Shown piece after piece: positions 12,475 through 40,441 of a stretch of 64,000 nt of DNA (positions are counted from its first letter, which is position 1; the number at the start of each line of letters is the position of its first letter). This DNA is from Psettodes erumei (Eukaryota > Chordata > Actinopteri > Pleuronectiformes > Psettodidae). The stretch spans positions 372,001 to 436,000 of the forward strand of contig JAFBJZ010000419.1 in the NCBI GenBank assembly GCA_016785225.1, in the 5' to 3' direction. The notes below the pieces were generated by a model that worked only from the letters and a program-made list of their open reading frames with translations, did not search any database and was not told where the DNA came from. A program made the translations under genes and the position numbers.

Positions 12475-13830
12475 TGCAAGTGTCAAACTCAAATACACAG
12501 TGGGCCAAATTTGAAACTTGAACAAAGTCGCGGGCCAACATTGAACAAATGAACCTTTTAATACGGAAAAAGGTTTTGCTTTAACACTGAATATGGAACA
12601 AGCAACGATTGCTACTACAATATATAACAATAATGCAAAATTGGATTTAAAATAATTAAATTAAATATCAAAATAAACTTTAAATAATTTTCAAAATAAA
12701 ACAATAGAATAATAAATCAATCAACCATTCAAGTCAATGCCATGGAGAAGCAAGAAAAAGTGCATAAAGAAAAGGTTAATTATTGCTCAGTTTTCTACTC
12801 ATCTGATGTGCCCAAGCCAGATACCTGGCATCTCTTCTTGGATGCTAGATTATCAATGTCTGGGCTCAGGCTCTGTGCTGAGGAAATTCTCAGTATCGAG
12901 CGAAGGTGTTCATCAGTCAGACGTCTCCTGTGAGATGTTTTGGTCATCTTCATCGAGGAGAAAAGTTGCTCACATAGATAAGTGCTGCCAAACATGGAAA
13001 GCATCTGAGCAGCTTGGATGCGGAGCTGAGGCATTGTGTCAGGGATGAACTGTGGAAACTGTGCGGCACTCACAGCGTCATACTTTGACTTCAGCGTGTC
13101 ATTACACTGAAGTTCTATCAGCTCCATTTGGAGGTTTGTTGGTGCGTTCTCCACATCCACTGCGAAGGGATTACTCAGCAGTTCAAACCTACATTTCTGG
13201 ACATCAAAGTCGGAAAATCGCCGGTTAAACTCAGAAATGAGTACGCTCAGTTTTTCAGTAAACTGTACGCATAGGAACGCGGCGGTAGTGATCTGCGTTT
13301 TTATGGTTTGGCAGCAGGGAAAATGGCTAAGGTTTCCTTGCAGCATCTGATTCTTCCACAGGCACAGTTTAGTTTTGAACGCCCTCACTGCAGCGTACAT
13401 GTCTGTGATGATGCGCCCCCTCCCCTGAAGCTGCAGGTTCAGCGCATCGAGATGGCTCGAGATGTCACACAAATGCCAGCTCACAAAGAAACTGTGGCTC
13501 CCGGAGCTCTGATGTGTCCTTCCCTTTGCTTTCAAGAAACTGACATATTTCCTCACACAGCTCGAAACATCTGTTCAGTACTTTTCCTCTGCTCAACCAT
13601 CTCACCTCTGTATGATACGGCAGCTCTGCGTATTCGAACCACACTCCTCCAAAAAAATTTGAACTGTCGGTGATTCAGACCTTTGGCTCTCTTGGTAAAT
13701 GCGCTGGATACAAAAATCCGACGAGAACTGGCGGGCCAGCTCTCGTAGTCATTTGGGATTGCCTCGCGGGCCAAACACAATTACACTGCGGGCCAAATTT
13801 GGCCAATAACAAAAAATGCAAAACAATGAA
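12475..13830 (-). mobile_element. decayed hAT-family DNA transposon
   Basis: The left end carries 'tgtcaaactc' then 'gtgggccaaatttg'; the right end carries 'gcgggccaaatttggcc'. These 'GGCCAAATTTG' ends resemble fish hAT elements of the Charlie8/GTF2IRD2-like type as I remember them. The minus strand between them encodes the C-terminal part of the transposase. At about 1.35 kb it is internally deleted relative to an autonomous element. Exact termini and target-site duplication are not resolved. Confidence 0.75.
12795..13780 (-). pseudogene. hAT transposase C-terminal remnant (GTF2IRD2-like), frameshifted
   Basis: A 253-codon minus-strand frame (13556-12795) reads HLCDISSHLDALNLQLQGRG near its start and LCEQLFSSMKMTKTSHRRRL near its end. 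The latter is the hAT C-terminal dimerisation block. A second frame (13780-13553) carries the preceding piece, ending RGEMVEQRKSTEQMFRAV, so a frameshift near 13555 breaks the gene. The N-terminal zinc finger and most catalytic residues are absent. It is not expected to make an active transposase. The related host gene GTF2IRD2 is itself a hAT-derived fusion. Confidence 0.75.
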
Positions 13831-14025
13831 TGAAAAAATGGGGTGATAGTGGTGGTACTTGTGCACAGTAGTTCTCTGCACCCCCACCTCCACACGCTAT
13901 TTTTTCAGACATCTCCATAATAAAAAATTGTATAGTGTATGTGTGAGGTATTAGAGATACTATGTACTGTATGCAGTGTCTTTGTTTGTAGCATAGCGCG
14001 TTACTTGTCTCTTCTCTCCACACAG

Positions 14026-14151
14026 GAAACACACACACACAACAGGGCACACCCTGCCTTCTGGGTTGACCACCTGGAGAAGGAGAATGAAATGCTGTGG
14101 ATTGAAATGCTGATTGGCTGTGACAACAGGCCATCTGCATATAAACAATAA
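14026..14151 (+). other. candidate replacement terminal exon of cubn
   Basis: A strong acceptor (cttctctccacacag, 14011-14025) is followed by 41 open codons in phase 0, the phase left by the CUB26 donor at 12209. It ends TAA at 14149-14151, overlapping an AATAAA at 14147-14152; a second AATAAA is at 14227. Joined, it would add ETHTHNRAHPAFWVDHLEKE and a further 21 residues with no CUB character. This is inference; no transcript evidence is available here. Confidence 0.3.
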
Positions 14152-14929
14152 ATCTGTGCAGCATGTGCTATTTAAATATTTTGTGGAGGGCAGGGGTCAA
14201 CAAAAATCAATGTTTATTTTCAATGGCAATAAAAACAGGAAAAATTATGCTATATGCCTGTTTTATTCATCTCATAATTATATTTGATGTTGAGAGGTAA
14301 TATTTTGTATAATGTACATGAGCCTGATATTTACATTGGTATGATGAGTAATGAGATTTCATGTGAATGTTTAAAAGGAAGGGGGCTGAATATTATTATT
14401 GAATAGCCACATTTTGCCAATATTTGCTTCCTTCTGCTCTGAGAATTTTATTTTTTGGAAATACTGCTCAACTACTACTTGACCAAGGTGTTAAAATAAA
14501 CTTGGCTTGAAGTCCATGTATGAAAGCAGAGTGAATTTGGTTCATGTCACATCGTGCGTTTCAGTACAAGAGAGGATGATTTTGTTGGATGAAAAAAGGG
14601 GACAACAAAATCCCCCTATAATACTTGTTGCTATTGCTGTTGGTTACAAATAACGTCATACATAAATTAAAATACAAAAATACGTTAAAAAAAAGGCTTC
14701 CCCTCAGTGTATTCTCCGTTGCCACTTGTGACAAAAATGATCAGTATGTCTGAAAATGTGATTTATTTTCCGTCCCACCGAGAACCGTTCAGTCGCTTAA
14801 GAGTTTAGTGAAAATAGGCATACAAAACAAATTTAAACGAAAACCACCTTTCGTCAGATATATTATTCTTTCATCATTTTCCCTTCAGTGAAATAACGCA
14901 AATAAGACTGCTTTCAGTCAAACTACGTG

Positions 14930-15317
14930 AAGAGACACCACGATGGCGTGTAGCTTTTTTTCGCGTCCACGTCTGTGCGTGCGCGCTCACGCGGAGGGGA
15001 GTCAGATCCTGGGAGGGAGTCGGCAACTTGCATTTCTTTGCATTTCGAGTTGTAACTCTTGGTCATATTTTTGAATGGTTGTCATTTGGGGTTCCCGTTT
15101 GTGCTGGCCGCTTTGCGATGGGACGACGAGAGACCTGGGAGCGCTCAGTTGGACACGGAGGCGTGGCTGAACGTCAACACATCGAGGAACAGGAAGTATC
15201 CTATTATGGAAGAGTGGCTCACACACAAACTTCCGGTAGGGTGTGAGCTGGAGGCGAAGGGTCTATGTGGGATTAAAAAGCTAATAATTTTTCCTTTTCA
15301 TTCCGTTTTTCCAAACG
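14930..15317 (+). promoter_or_regulatory. rsu1: probable rsu1 promoter / 5' UTR exon
   Basis: After AT-rich DNA the composition shifts to CpG-rich (for example 'cgtgcgcgctcacgcgg' near 14977), with an ATGGCG motif in 'caccacgatggcgtg'. A donor, ACG|gtaagc, lies at 15318 and an acceptor, tttaaatcag, ends at 15475. The 5' UTR is therefore probably split by a 158-bp intron, with the coding exon beginning at 15476. The transcription start is not determined. Confidence 0.5.
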
Positions 15318-15491
15318 GTAAGCCTCCTCGGTAGTTTTCTTGGCGTCAACACAGCTCGCCGGTTTCTCCTGTAGCTAATTGTGTTGTGTTTGTGTGCTAG
15401 TCGCTCTCATCTAACGATACGCTGTGCGAACGACGACTTTTCTAACTAGACCCTGTGCATTTTTTTTTAAATCAGCGTTTCCAGAAAGAAA

Positions 15492-31132
<15,641 letters not shown>

Positions 31133-31820
31133 GGACAGGAGATGGAGAAGTTTTCTCGCTCAGCCAGCCAAACCCCCTGCATGTGCCTTTTTCTTCTCTC
31201 TTTTTTGTATTACATTGAAATGTATCATTTTTTTTCTATATATGCAATGTTAAATATTGTTTGGACCGTTGTCCACTGTAGTTTGGGTCAAATATTTTAA
31301 CTTAAAAATTTGACAATATGAAACCAAAGGCAAACACTGAATATGGGGGAGTTCAACTTCATCGTGGTTCCAATGTCCACTGGAAGCCATATTTCTAATA
31401 TAGTTTCGAGTCATTTGGATTTATTTTTAATGTATTATAAAACTATCAAATACATATTTGTAGCTCATTTAGATGTGATACTTTGTAGCTGTACTTCACG
31501 CAGTTTTAGTACCATATTGCCCCGCACTGTATTGCCTGAATAGAGAATATTACACCGCACTGTACCTCTCACTTCACTTCCACATTCTCCTTGTGAAATT
31601 ATATTTCCAAGTATTACAGAGTGTCGATCACATTTCAGCCTGATGCGAAAATGAATGAATGTAATCCCTTTTTAAAGTGCATCATGCTTTTTATCACAGG
31701 CCAAAACATACTGTAAGCTTACTGCGCTCTCTGTATTGCACATTTCAGATAAAACATCTATTGTATCATTCATTGTAGATAAACATGTGGTACAATAAAA
31801 CCCTAAAAACTGTAAGATGT
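31133..31820 (+). terminator. rsu1: rsu1 3' UTR and polyadenylation signal
   Basis: AT-rich 3' UTR after the TGA. AATAAA at 31794-31799 is followed by a GT-rich stretch (gatgtgtctgtgctcc), consistent with cleavage near 31815-31820. Confidence 0.65.
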
Positions 31821-31829
31821 GTCTGTGCT

Positions 31830-34800
31830 CCAGTCATGTTTGTGGTTTGAATATAATGTAATGTCACTATTCTTCATTGTCATTTTAAACAGTGATCAGT
31901 GTTCTTATTTTATTTTGTCACACTGAGTCCAGCTCCATCAACTCAGAGATATCATGGGACAACATCATGGTGCCTGGAAATTGAGGGTTTGATAGATGAA
32001 ATCAAATTAGCAAAAAAATGAGCTAAATTTAAACATGCAGTTCTTAGTTTCTCCTGCAGGCTATTTTGGCATCTAATATGGGGAGGTACACGTTTATCTA
32101 TGATCTTCTCTAGACGCGTCTTGAATTAAGATAGCATTGAGAAGCACCAAACAGATGGATAAGATGTGTTGCTTGATATGCTTTTTGCAAACAGAGCATG
32201 AGGCAGGTTATTCCAGTACAATCAGTGGCGTGGGAAGAATATTCAGGGAAGTTGTGCAGATGCAGAGGAGGGGAGGGTTTCCAAAGTTTCCTGAGAGGAA
32301 AGAGCATTCAACACGGTAGGCTTCGTTTTCATCCTCCATCCATCTCAGGCAGAAGGTAAAATAAGGGCAACCTGACTCATCCTCTGTTGACTTGCAGGCC
32401 TTTTGTCTGTTGAGTCTGTTAGGAAGGCAACACTGCAATGCAATGAAATGATTACGCAACATGAATACTGTTCAGATTTGGAAAACTAAAGATGAGTCAG
32501 CCACCGCTACCTATCACCTCCATTCTTAAACTCAGGCTAATTATGGTCACTGCTCCGCTCTTTGGGGATTTTTTTTTTCTCCTCCATCCCTTTTTGGTGG
32601 ATGCTGCTCCTGTTTTATTCTCGCTTCATCTCAATTCATCTCACACCTTTCCAAGGACACAATGAGTCCCAGGCTAACTAAAGCCCATTGATTTTCATGA
32701 GGTGATTTATAGGTGGCGTGTTTGTTGGGGCAGGTTTGATTGTCTAAGGGGGGCTGCACTGTGCCACTTTAATGAGGGTGGTGACACAGGGCAGAGAGGC
32801 AAGCCCCCACCACAGAATGAGCTGCGAATATACAGCTGCTGCTTTACTTAATGACTTAATGAAGTATGTATACAGAGTGTTACTGCTAAAAACAATACTT
32901 GTATTTGAAGTTTTGAAACAAGATGTTCCGTTTTGGAGAACTTGGGTGTTTTTTTATGATAACACTGTACCCAAGTTATTAGCTGAGATGAAGGAAGAAG
33001 AAGAGGCAGAACCAGAATATCTGCCTTCTTCTGTTCCTGATGTTTCCGTCTGTTCTCCCAATTTCTCCGCCTCGTCTGACCATGCGCGTTTGTGGGCGGG
33101 GATTACCTGGCAATCACCTCATCTTGGCTGCTCAAATTCCCCTACTCAAGTTCCACTCTTCACCACACTGTGCTGCCTGCTCAGAGGTGGTATTGAGTTT
33201 GTTCCTCGTGCTGTTCTTTAGCCTGTTTTCTCTGGTGCCCACTTTGGACACCAGATGTATAATATATAATATAAATATTAGCAACCAAGATTATTGGTTT
33301 CTCTGATGTTTTCCACAGGTAAATAATAGTCTTTATATGTCTCTACCGCACAATGTTTGATAAGCATTTGTGCATAAATTCTCCAAACCCTAAATAACCA
33401 CTCTGTTTTGTCTTTGTCTTTACAGGAACATCTGTGACAAATGACCTACAGAGCCCAGTAAAATGTTTGCTGTGAGGAGGAAGCAGAGGTAATATGTTAG
33501 CAGTAACCACTTTACATTAAGGCAAAAAGAAACCAAAATGACACAACAAAATTGTCTGCTCCACCTTGACGTGTCCCATCTGTTCCGAAATACCCTGCCT
33601 CCGTTGTGTGACTCTCTGCAATCCCTAGTCAGTTTGTCTCGTAAGATCCCGGGTGCTTGCAATATGTCCCCTTTAATATATACGCATCATCACTAATGAA
33701 ACTTAGAGCCGCATCCCCTTCAATAAATGTTAAGATGGAAAGTGGATTTGCCCAACCTACCTGAAGCTCACCAATAATAAAACAAAGCTCTTGCTAAGTG
33801 GTCCACACTTAACTGCTCAGACAAACTTAGAAGTCATATTTGACCCTAACTTGTGAAGAGCGTGTCAAGAGAGATGTCCAAGTCTGTTCCTACAATCAAG
33901 AGTAAATCCAGAGTAAATATGAGATTTCTTAACAGCCAACAAGCCTGAATGCTTAGATCAAAATACAGTAAAGTGCTCTTAGTTTAGTCTAGTCAGTACT
34001 TCTTACTGTTCTCAGGTCCGGGTTTGTGACCAGAGGGGAATAGACTTGATGTATGTATAACTGTTTGATGTAGTATGTGTGCAAAGATATATAGTATATG
34101 TACATGCCTGTGTGTCTGCAAGAATGCATGTATTACATATAAGCATACAAATAAAGTTTGTTATATTATAATAATTATTATTATCATCATTATTTTTACA
34201 ACCCTGAGCAGTTTCAGTCCCTCGCCTATTTGTGCCCTCTGAAGCAATTCATCATTCACCGTGCTGATATTGAGTGAAGTGCCAATCCAATGATCTTCTG
34301 CTACTTTCACAGCTTATTTTCAGGGACTCTCGATAAGTGGACGTTTGGAGACCATAATGAAGCCAGAGAGGATGACGTTAGTTTGATTTTAGTGGCATCG
34401 ATACACCGTCGCTGCCTTTGTGTCCTCCACAAGACAAATTACTTAGGTCATCAGTGTGGATTTGGATATGGACGATAAGGACATGTTCCTACTGCTGTAA
34501 AGGTAGGCTACTGTCAAACTGACCCAACTAATGTTTGCTTGTCTCATAATGACTTTACATACAGTTTGAGTGAAGCGTAGAGTACATACAAAATAGGAAA
34601 TAGTACTTACTGGACATAACTCGAGTTCTGAGGACTTCAGACCCCAACTGGCCCCTTTTGTTGCTGAGGTCCAAATGAAAATGAGCAGTCTGTGCACTAG
34701 GGTCGCTAAAATCAAATAAACATGCGCACAAACACAGTATCCACAACATAACAGAGTAACTAGTATGTGTTAGTTGTTTAGATTGTTGTAACAAAATGAC

Positions 34801-35505
34801 AGTGACCAAAGACAGACCCAAAGGTCTGTACCTATCTGATCCTGTGTTAAAAGATTCCCATGAATTAAAGGAGCTCAGAGTCTCAGATTCTCAGGTAAGG
34901 TTTGAAAATCAATCAACGGGCAGTTGTTTCAAACAGAGAGGTTGGTTCATTAAATTCTGCTGCCCAACAATTATCAAGTCTCTTAGATAGACTGACTGAA
35001 CATGGGGAACAGCCTTCAACATTCAGTTGTGGATACACTTCACCAGTCAACCAAGCAGCTGGGGGGTTTGGAACAAACACTGAAATATTTATCTAAGGTC
35101 CATCATGTGAAAATAGAAGTTATTCTTTTACCCATCAAATTCTGTGACCTGTAGCGGTGCAATGACAACTTCCACCTTCACATCACAACAACGTTGCATT
35201 TTCCCCTAACGGCAAATGTAAAAATGAGACCAGACAGAGTTAACAGATGTCACAACATTGACTAAATATGGAGTGAGAGCACCGCACTCTTTCAGCTCAG
35301 CAGGATCTCGGTTTAGATTTGAAACCAATTGATATATAAACAAGACCCCTTTTTTTAACCAGGAGATACATTAATTCCCCACCAAACAAACTACCTTGAG
35401 AGATAGGAACTTGATAAGTACATTTGGAAACAGATTAATATCTGATAGGTGTTATGCAGCCCCATTTGGATAACCTGCCCTGTTTCTATTGGATGATATC
35501 GCATC
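31830..35505. other. rsu1-c1ql3 intergenic region
   Basis: No gene is supported. It contains a LINE-like coding fossil (33725-33900) and AT-rich DNA. A 149-codon open frame at 32772-33221 has no recognisable domain and ordinary noncoding composition. Confidence 0.55.
33725..33900 (+). mobile_element. LINE reverse-transcriptase C-terminal fossil
   Basis: Plus-strand codons read LKLTNNKTKLLLSGPH and then TNLEVIFDPNL. This resembles the 'LKLNSNKTE.L.FGP ... LGVIFD..L' block at the end of L2/CR1-type LINE reverse transcriptases in fish. It is short, ends in stops and is flanked by no other recognisable part. Confidence 0.5.
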
Positions 35506-35507
35506 TG

Positions 35508-35582
<75 letters not shown>
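35508..35582. repeat. (CT)n microsatellite upstream of c1ql3
   Basis: About 36 CT units, 490 nt upstream of the c1ql3 ATG, probably within or just before the 5' UTR. Long GA/CT tracts near promoters can bind GAGA-type factors or form triplex DNA, but no function can be claimed. Confidence 0.95.
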
Positions 35583-35585
<3 letters not shown>

Positions 35586-36071
35586 AGCTCCCACTGAGTC
35601 TCTGCGCTTTTTACACAGAGCGTTTTGTATCGGGCAGACGGTCTGCCTGGTCCTGATCCACTTTAAGAGTTTAGTTGCTGTACAAGCACTTTGGTTCGGG
35701 ACCTGTGGATCAAGAGAGGGGCCAGACCCCCACGTCTGGATTTCAGTCTGGATCAGAGATGCTGAATCCAGTGCTTTTGGAAATCACGGAGCAGTAAGGG
35801 CTGAACTTTGAGTGGAACTTGAATAAGCAGCGCATCAGCAGAAAAAGTGTGGAGAGGAGAGAGACGAGGACAACGAGGGGAGGGGGCTCCGCTTTAAAAA
35901 AGTTAATTAGCATTACCAATAAAGTGTAGCTCTGCTACATTTTTTTTTCTTTAAAGGGTTGCCTCTCCATCCAGCAAAATTTCACCCAAAAGCAGACAAC
36001 AGGATCACCCTGCGCTGACGCGGCTGGTCGGCAGGAAGCGGCTGGTAGCGGCAGGTGTCCTGGGGGTCGTT
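35583..36071 (+). promoter_or_regulatory. c1ql3 5' UTR / promoter-proximal region
   Basis: G/C-enriched compared with flanking DNA and directly upstream of the ATG, with no intervening acceptor that I can defend. 'gcggctggtcggcaggaagcggctggtagcggcagg' repeats GCGGC and GGC motifs just before the start. The transcription start is not resolved. Confidence 0.4.
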
Positions 36072-36662
36072 ATGGTTCTGGTTTTGGTCATCCTGATCCC
36101 GGTTCTGGTCAACTCAGCGGGGACAGCGGCGCATTACGAAATGCTCGGCACCTGCAGGATGGTGTGCGATCCGTACGGCACCAAATCTCCGTCCAGCACC
36201 GCCACGGCGGACACGGTCCGAGACAACAGCTTGGTGCAGTCTTTACCCACTTTTATCCAAGGTCCGAAAGGGGAACCGGGTCGCCCGGGTAAGGCAGGTC
36301 CTAGGGGACCGCCCGGGGAGCCGGGACCGCCCGGCCCAGTGGGGCCACCTGGAGAGAGAGGTGAACCGGGCAGACCCGGTTTACCGGGACCTCCGGGATC
36401 AAGCGCAGCCGCTGGCGCAATTAGCGCGGCCACCTACACCACTGTGCCCAAGATCGCCTTTTACGCAGGGCTGAAAAAGCAACACGAGGGCTACGAGGTG
36501 CTCAAGTTCGACGACGTAGTAACCAACCTGGGAAACCACTACGATCCGACCACGGGGAAGTTCACCTGCTCCATCCCGGGGATTTATTTCTTCACTTACC
36601 ACGTCCTGATGCGCGGAGGGGACGGCACGAGCATGTGGGCTGATCTTTGCAAGAACAATCAG
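36072..36662 (+). CDS. c1ql3: c1ql3 coding exon 1
   Basis: 197 codons: signal peptide, Cys motif, collagen stretch and the first half of the C1q head to ADLCKNNQ|gtaata. Confidence 0.95.
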
Positions 36663-39600
36663 GTAATACACAGCAAGCCAGAGCAAATACCAGCAAATAT
36701 TAATGACGCGTTTTGCAGGGAGTCTCCACTTTTCTTGAGTTGACCAAACTTAACCTACAGTCTGATGTCACCTGTGAAATACAATTTGATAGAAACTGAG
36801 TTGTTCCAGCAACTTATTCTTCATGCAGCACATCAATAAAATAAGCGTAGCGCTGAGATATCACTGCCATCAGTTTTGTCGGTAAGTGTAAGCGAGGTCT
36901 GTCACTAAACAATGACAACAGGGAGTTTGTGCGTGGTGGAGGATACAGACACTTGTAAAAGTGTCTAAAAACTAAAGGGGGGGGGGGATACAAACATTGG
37001 ACATGGGTCAATGGTCAGGACCCGTAGAGCAGATGCATAGTTACTACTGTCCTTATTCCTCTCAGTTTAAAGATAAGGAAACTAAAACTGCAAGAGAGCC
37101 CCCATGATGTGGTTTCTATAGAGCTATTTTCAAATTTCATTAAATAAGAACAAGGGAGGCAATTAAGCTCTAACCTCAGCAGGTCTAATGTATACTTCTC
37201 CATAGTAGTACAGTAGTAGTATTCATTATTCATGTATTTATAGTACCTGCAGGTAGTAAGATGTTTAACCGTCTCATACAGTGTCTAAGATTCAGAAATG
37301 CATCATGTAGTATTTATATAATATATGTTATAATATTTATTCACTGCATGTTTGCAGGAAAAATCATAAATATATTTTTAAAAAATCATTATATACTGGA
37401 TATAATGCAAAGACACTGTGATATACACCTAATGGTACTGTAGCATTCCCCTACACTTTTCGTCTAGCAAAACTTCAAGCTTGTTTCTGCTCCCTTACAA
37501 TTTAAATCATTAGCTTTAGTATTACCTGAATGTCTAAAAAATAAAATTATGTCATGCTTATATAAATACAAGGACAAGAACAACAGGAGAAAATAAGCGG
37601 TCAGCTTTTGTGATAACTCTCAACAGCATGTGTTCCAAATCATGTCTGCGACCATTGTTTGCTGTATGGTAAATTTTCATCAAACATAAAGTAGAAAAAA
37701 ATTTGCAAAAGGGAAGCAAATTAAAAGCACAGCTGTCAATAATAATTGCCACAATAACAATAATAATAATAATTATTATTAGTAGTAATAATAATAATGA
37801 AGCCTGAGGACCTACAGAGGCCCCTTGCTGCCTCCTCTTTCCTCTGCTGTGTGGTTGTTCCATCATGCAGTAGTGTCCTGCTCTCTGTGCATCTCTGTGG
37901 TGATCAGGCTGTCAGCAGCAGATCTAATCCGTGGGGCAAACCAGTGTTGCAGCGTCGCTCCACCAAGCACATCCCTCCTGCCTGTCAGCCTACCCCTGTA
38001 ACGCTGCTGCAGACCGCAACCAACACAACATTTCTGGGATTAACCCAGCAGAGCTGCACACCATGACAAATCAGATGCTGAAAGGCATGTTTCAATTACG
38101 ACTAGTGCCACTGAGACTTCTATAAATGTTGAGCAGGGAAACAGAAATGATCAATGAGACTGCCCATTGCCTTGATTTTATTTTTTTAAAAAGTCGCATC
38201 ACTTGATTTAATTGATATCCTATTTACGTTTTCTCATTAGCTCTAAGAATGAAAAGTAAATTATATTGTTTCAAGTGTTTCTTAAATCATCATTTTACTT
38301 GTTCGTTAAAAAAAGAGATTGAACCACCAGACTTTAATTGTTTCATCTAAAAGAAAGAGGGAAAAATGCACAAACTGGCACGTCTTCTTGCTTGTTTTAA
38401 GAAAAGTGCAGCAAAAATAATGCATTCAGATGAAGATTTTTGCAGTGTAATCATTGGGCAAAACTCCTTTTGTTTTACTTTGTAATAACATCTGTCAATC
38501 AACTCACTGCATATGAGCATTTCAATTTACGCTGTGGGTGCATTCAGCAGAGCAACGGATTATTAAAACATACAAACAACATTTTCTGATGGTGCATTAG
38601 TTTCCAAACCAGTAAATAATAATAATAATAATATGGGATTAGTAGACGATCATGATCGTGATTGGAACACTTCACTTTTCATACAAATTCATCCTCATGG
38701 CCTAAAATTGGAGTCATTCTTTATAATTACTGGTATTATGTGCTCTCCAGATTGATCAAAATAAAAGATGAGGAGAGAGGAGATCTTTCTGCAGGCAGGG
38801 CCTATATATATCATCCTTTGTCCACACCACCACACATTTATAAACTACCAAAAAGGAAAAGTAGAATTATGATAGATCATTTTTATGGTTTTATGGTTTT
38901 TGAAGTTTTAGAGAAATCATGCACAACTTCACATGACTTCAGCAGTCATGTGTGCTTGCTCATTTTCAGCCTCTTCTCTTCCTTCCTTCCTTCCTCCTGG
39001 AGTTCCAAGAGACAAGTGGAGAATGCAAATATATTTTCTACATCTGTATACCAGGAAAGGATTACAGAGAAATAGAGTAAATCTACAAATAGTAGGATGA
39101 AAGACTGAATACACTTTAATTTGATGTTGGCTAACTTGGTTGAGTCAGTAAGTTGTCGCTTGTAGCCATTGTCTTATATTTGACAGATTATTATCCCTGT
39201 TAAGTAAGATCATAATCATGTAGAAGTTTCTCAAAGAGCCTTTTTCTAAATTGAAAACAATTTTGGGGAAGAAATTTGTTAAGGTACTTAAAGGTATTAG
39301 AATAGAGTTCTGTGATAATCGCACTTCATTTCCATTTCATGCTCATCTGCTCTACATACATTTCTGTACGCGTATGAGAAACCAGGTTAATCATGTTCCA
39401 TGCAAACGTATACGTAATAATAGGATTCACACCAAGATAAAGCCAATAATCCGAATATAGATATAACTTATTTGCAGGTGTATCCTCAACTCCAGTCATG
39501 TTCTAGTGTTTTCATGTTATATAAAAATTACCTACATGCTGAAATTTAAGTAATGGTATCACGTGATGATCCACAGACTGAAGATGTGGGCCATAAAATA

Positions 39601-40343
39601 TAGACATTTTGATTAATACAGGAGGTAATACATGTAATTCTATATGGAATAACAAATGTCAAAAATGCCACACTGTGCTCCGTTATGACACTGATCACAC
39701 AGCACCGCAAACAAACTGCAGAGCCATGAAAAATAAAAACAGCTATCATTTTTACTTAGCTATGTTAACAGTGAGCCACTGTGCGGTCATTCTATGCCTG
39801 TTTACGTGATATTTTGCAGTTACTCCTGTTAAAAACATTTTGTTAATGCTATGGTAATGCCATTAACTGACTATCCCGCAGCAGATCCATTTCTGTGTGG
39901 ATAGTATAGAAAATAATACAGTATATAGTATGGAGCTATTCTGTTGTAAAATTTAAATTGGTTCAATAATTTAAATGTAGTCATACATTGTGCAATATAT
40001 TTTTATAATGAAGAAAAAATACCAAGTAGTCAAAATACAGTTGAAATTAAAGCTGGATCGTTAAAACCAGTCAGGACATCCATAGGTAAAAGTCAGACAC
40101 TGATAATTCTCAGTCTGTCTGGGATGTGAAGATGTCAGACAACCCTGCACAGATGATCCATAACCCAGATGGTTCACACAGAGATATAAATAACTGGGCC
40201 ATATCCTCAATCATAACCTGAACGTATGGCCCATATCATAACCTGAATATGATTCACATCAGGATAACCCATAACACTATATCAGTGCTTATGTAAAGAT
40301 TCTTATTACCAGCCATGACAGCATGGCTTGTATTGTTTTCACC

Positions 40344-40382
<39 letters not shown>

Positions 40383-40386
40383 CAAA

Positions 40387-40441
<55 letters not shown>

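Larger units (their letters stand above)
12210..14930. other. cubn 3' flank / cubn-rsu1 intergenic region
   Basis: It contains the hAT remnant and the candidate terminal exon. The rest is AT-rich (12290-12475, 13830-14000, 14160-14930), with several AATAAA motifs such as 14227 and about 14496. I looked specifically for the missing CUB26b and CUB27 signatures ('FCG/YCG', 'CGG...SPGYP') on the plus strand and found none. Confidence 0.6.

Noticed and set aside
32772..33221. 149-codon plus-strand open frame between rsu1 and c1ql3
   Set aside because: No domain, signal peptide or splice pattern is recognised, and composition is like the surrounding noncoding DNA. A frame of this length can occur by chance in this much intergenic sequence.
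36134..36686. Antisense frames across c1ql3 exon 1
   Set aside because: Shadows of the GC-rich collagen and C1q coding sequence on the other strand.
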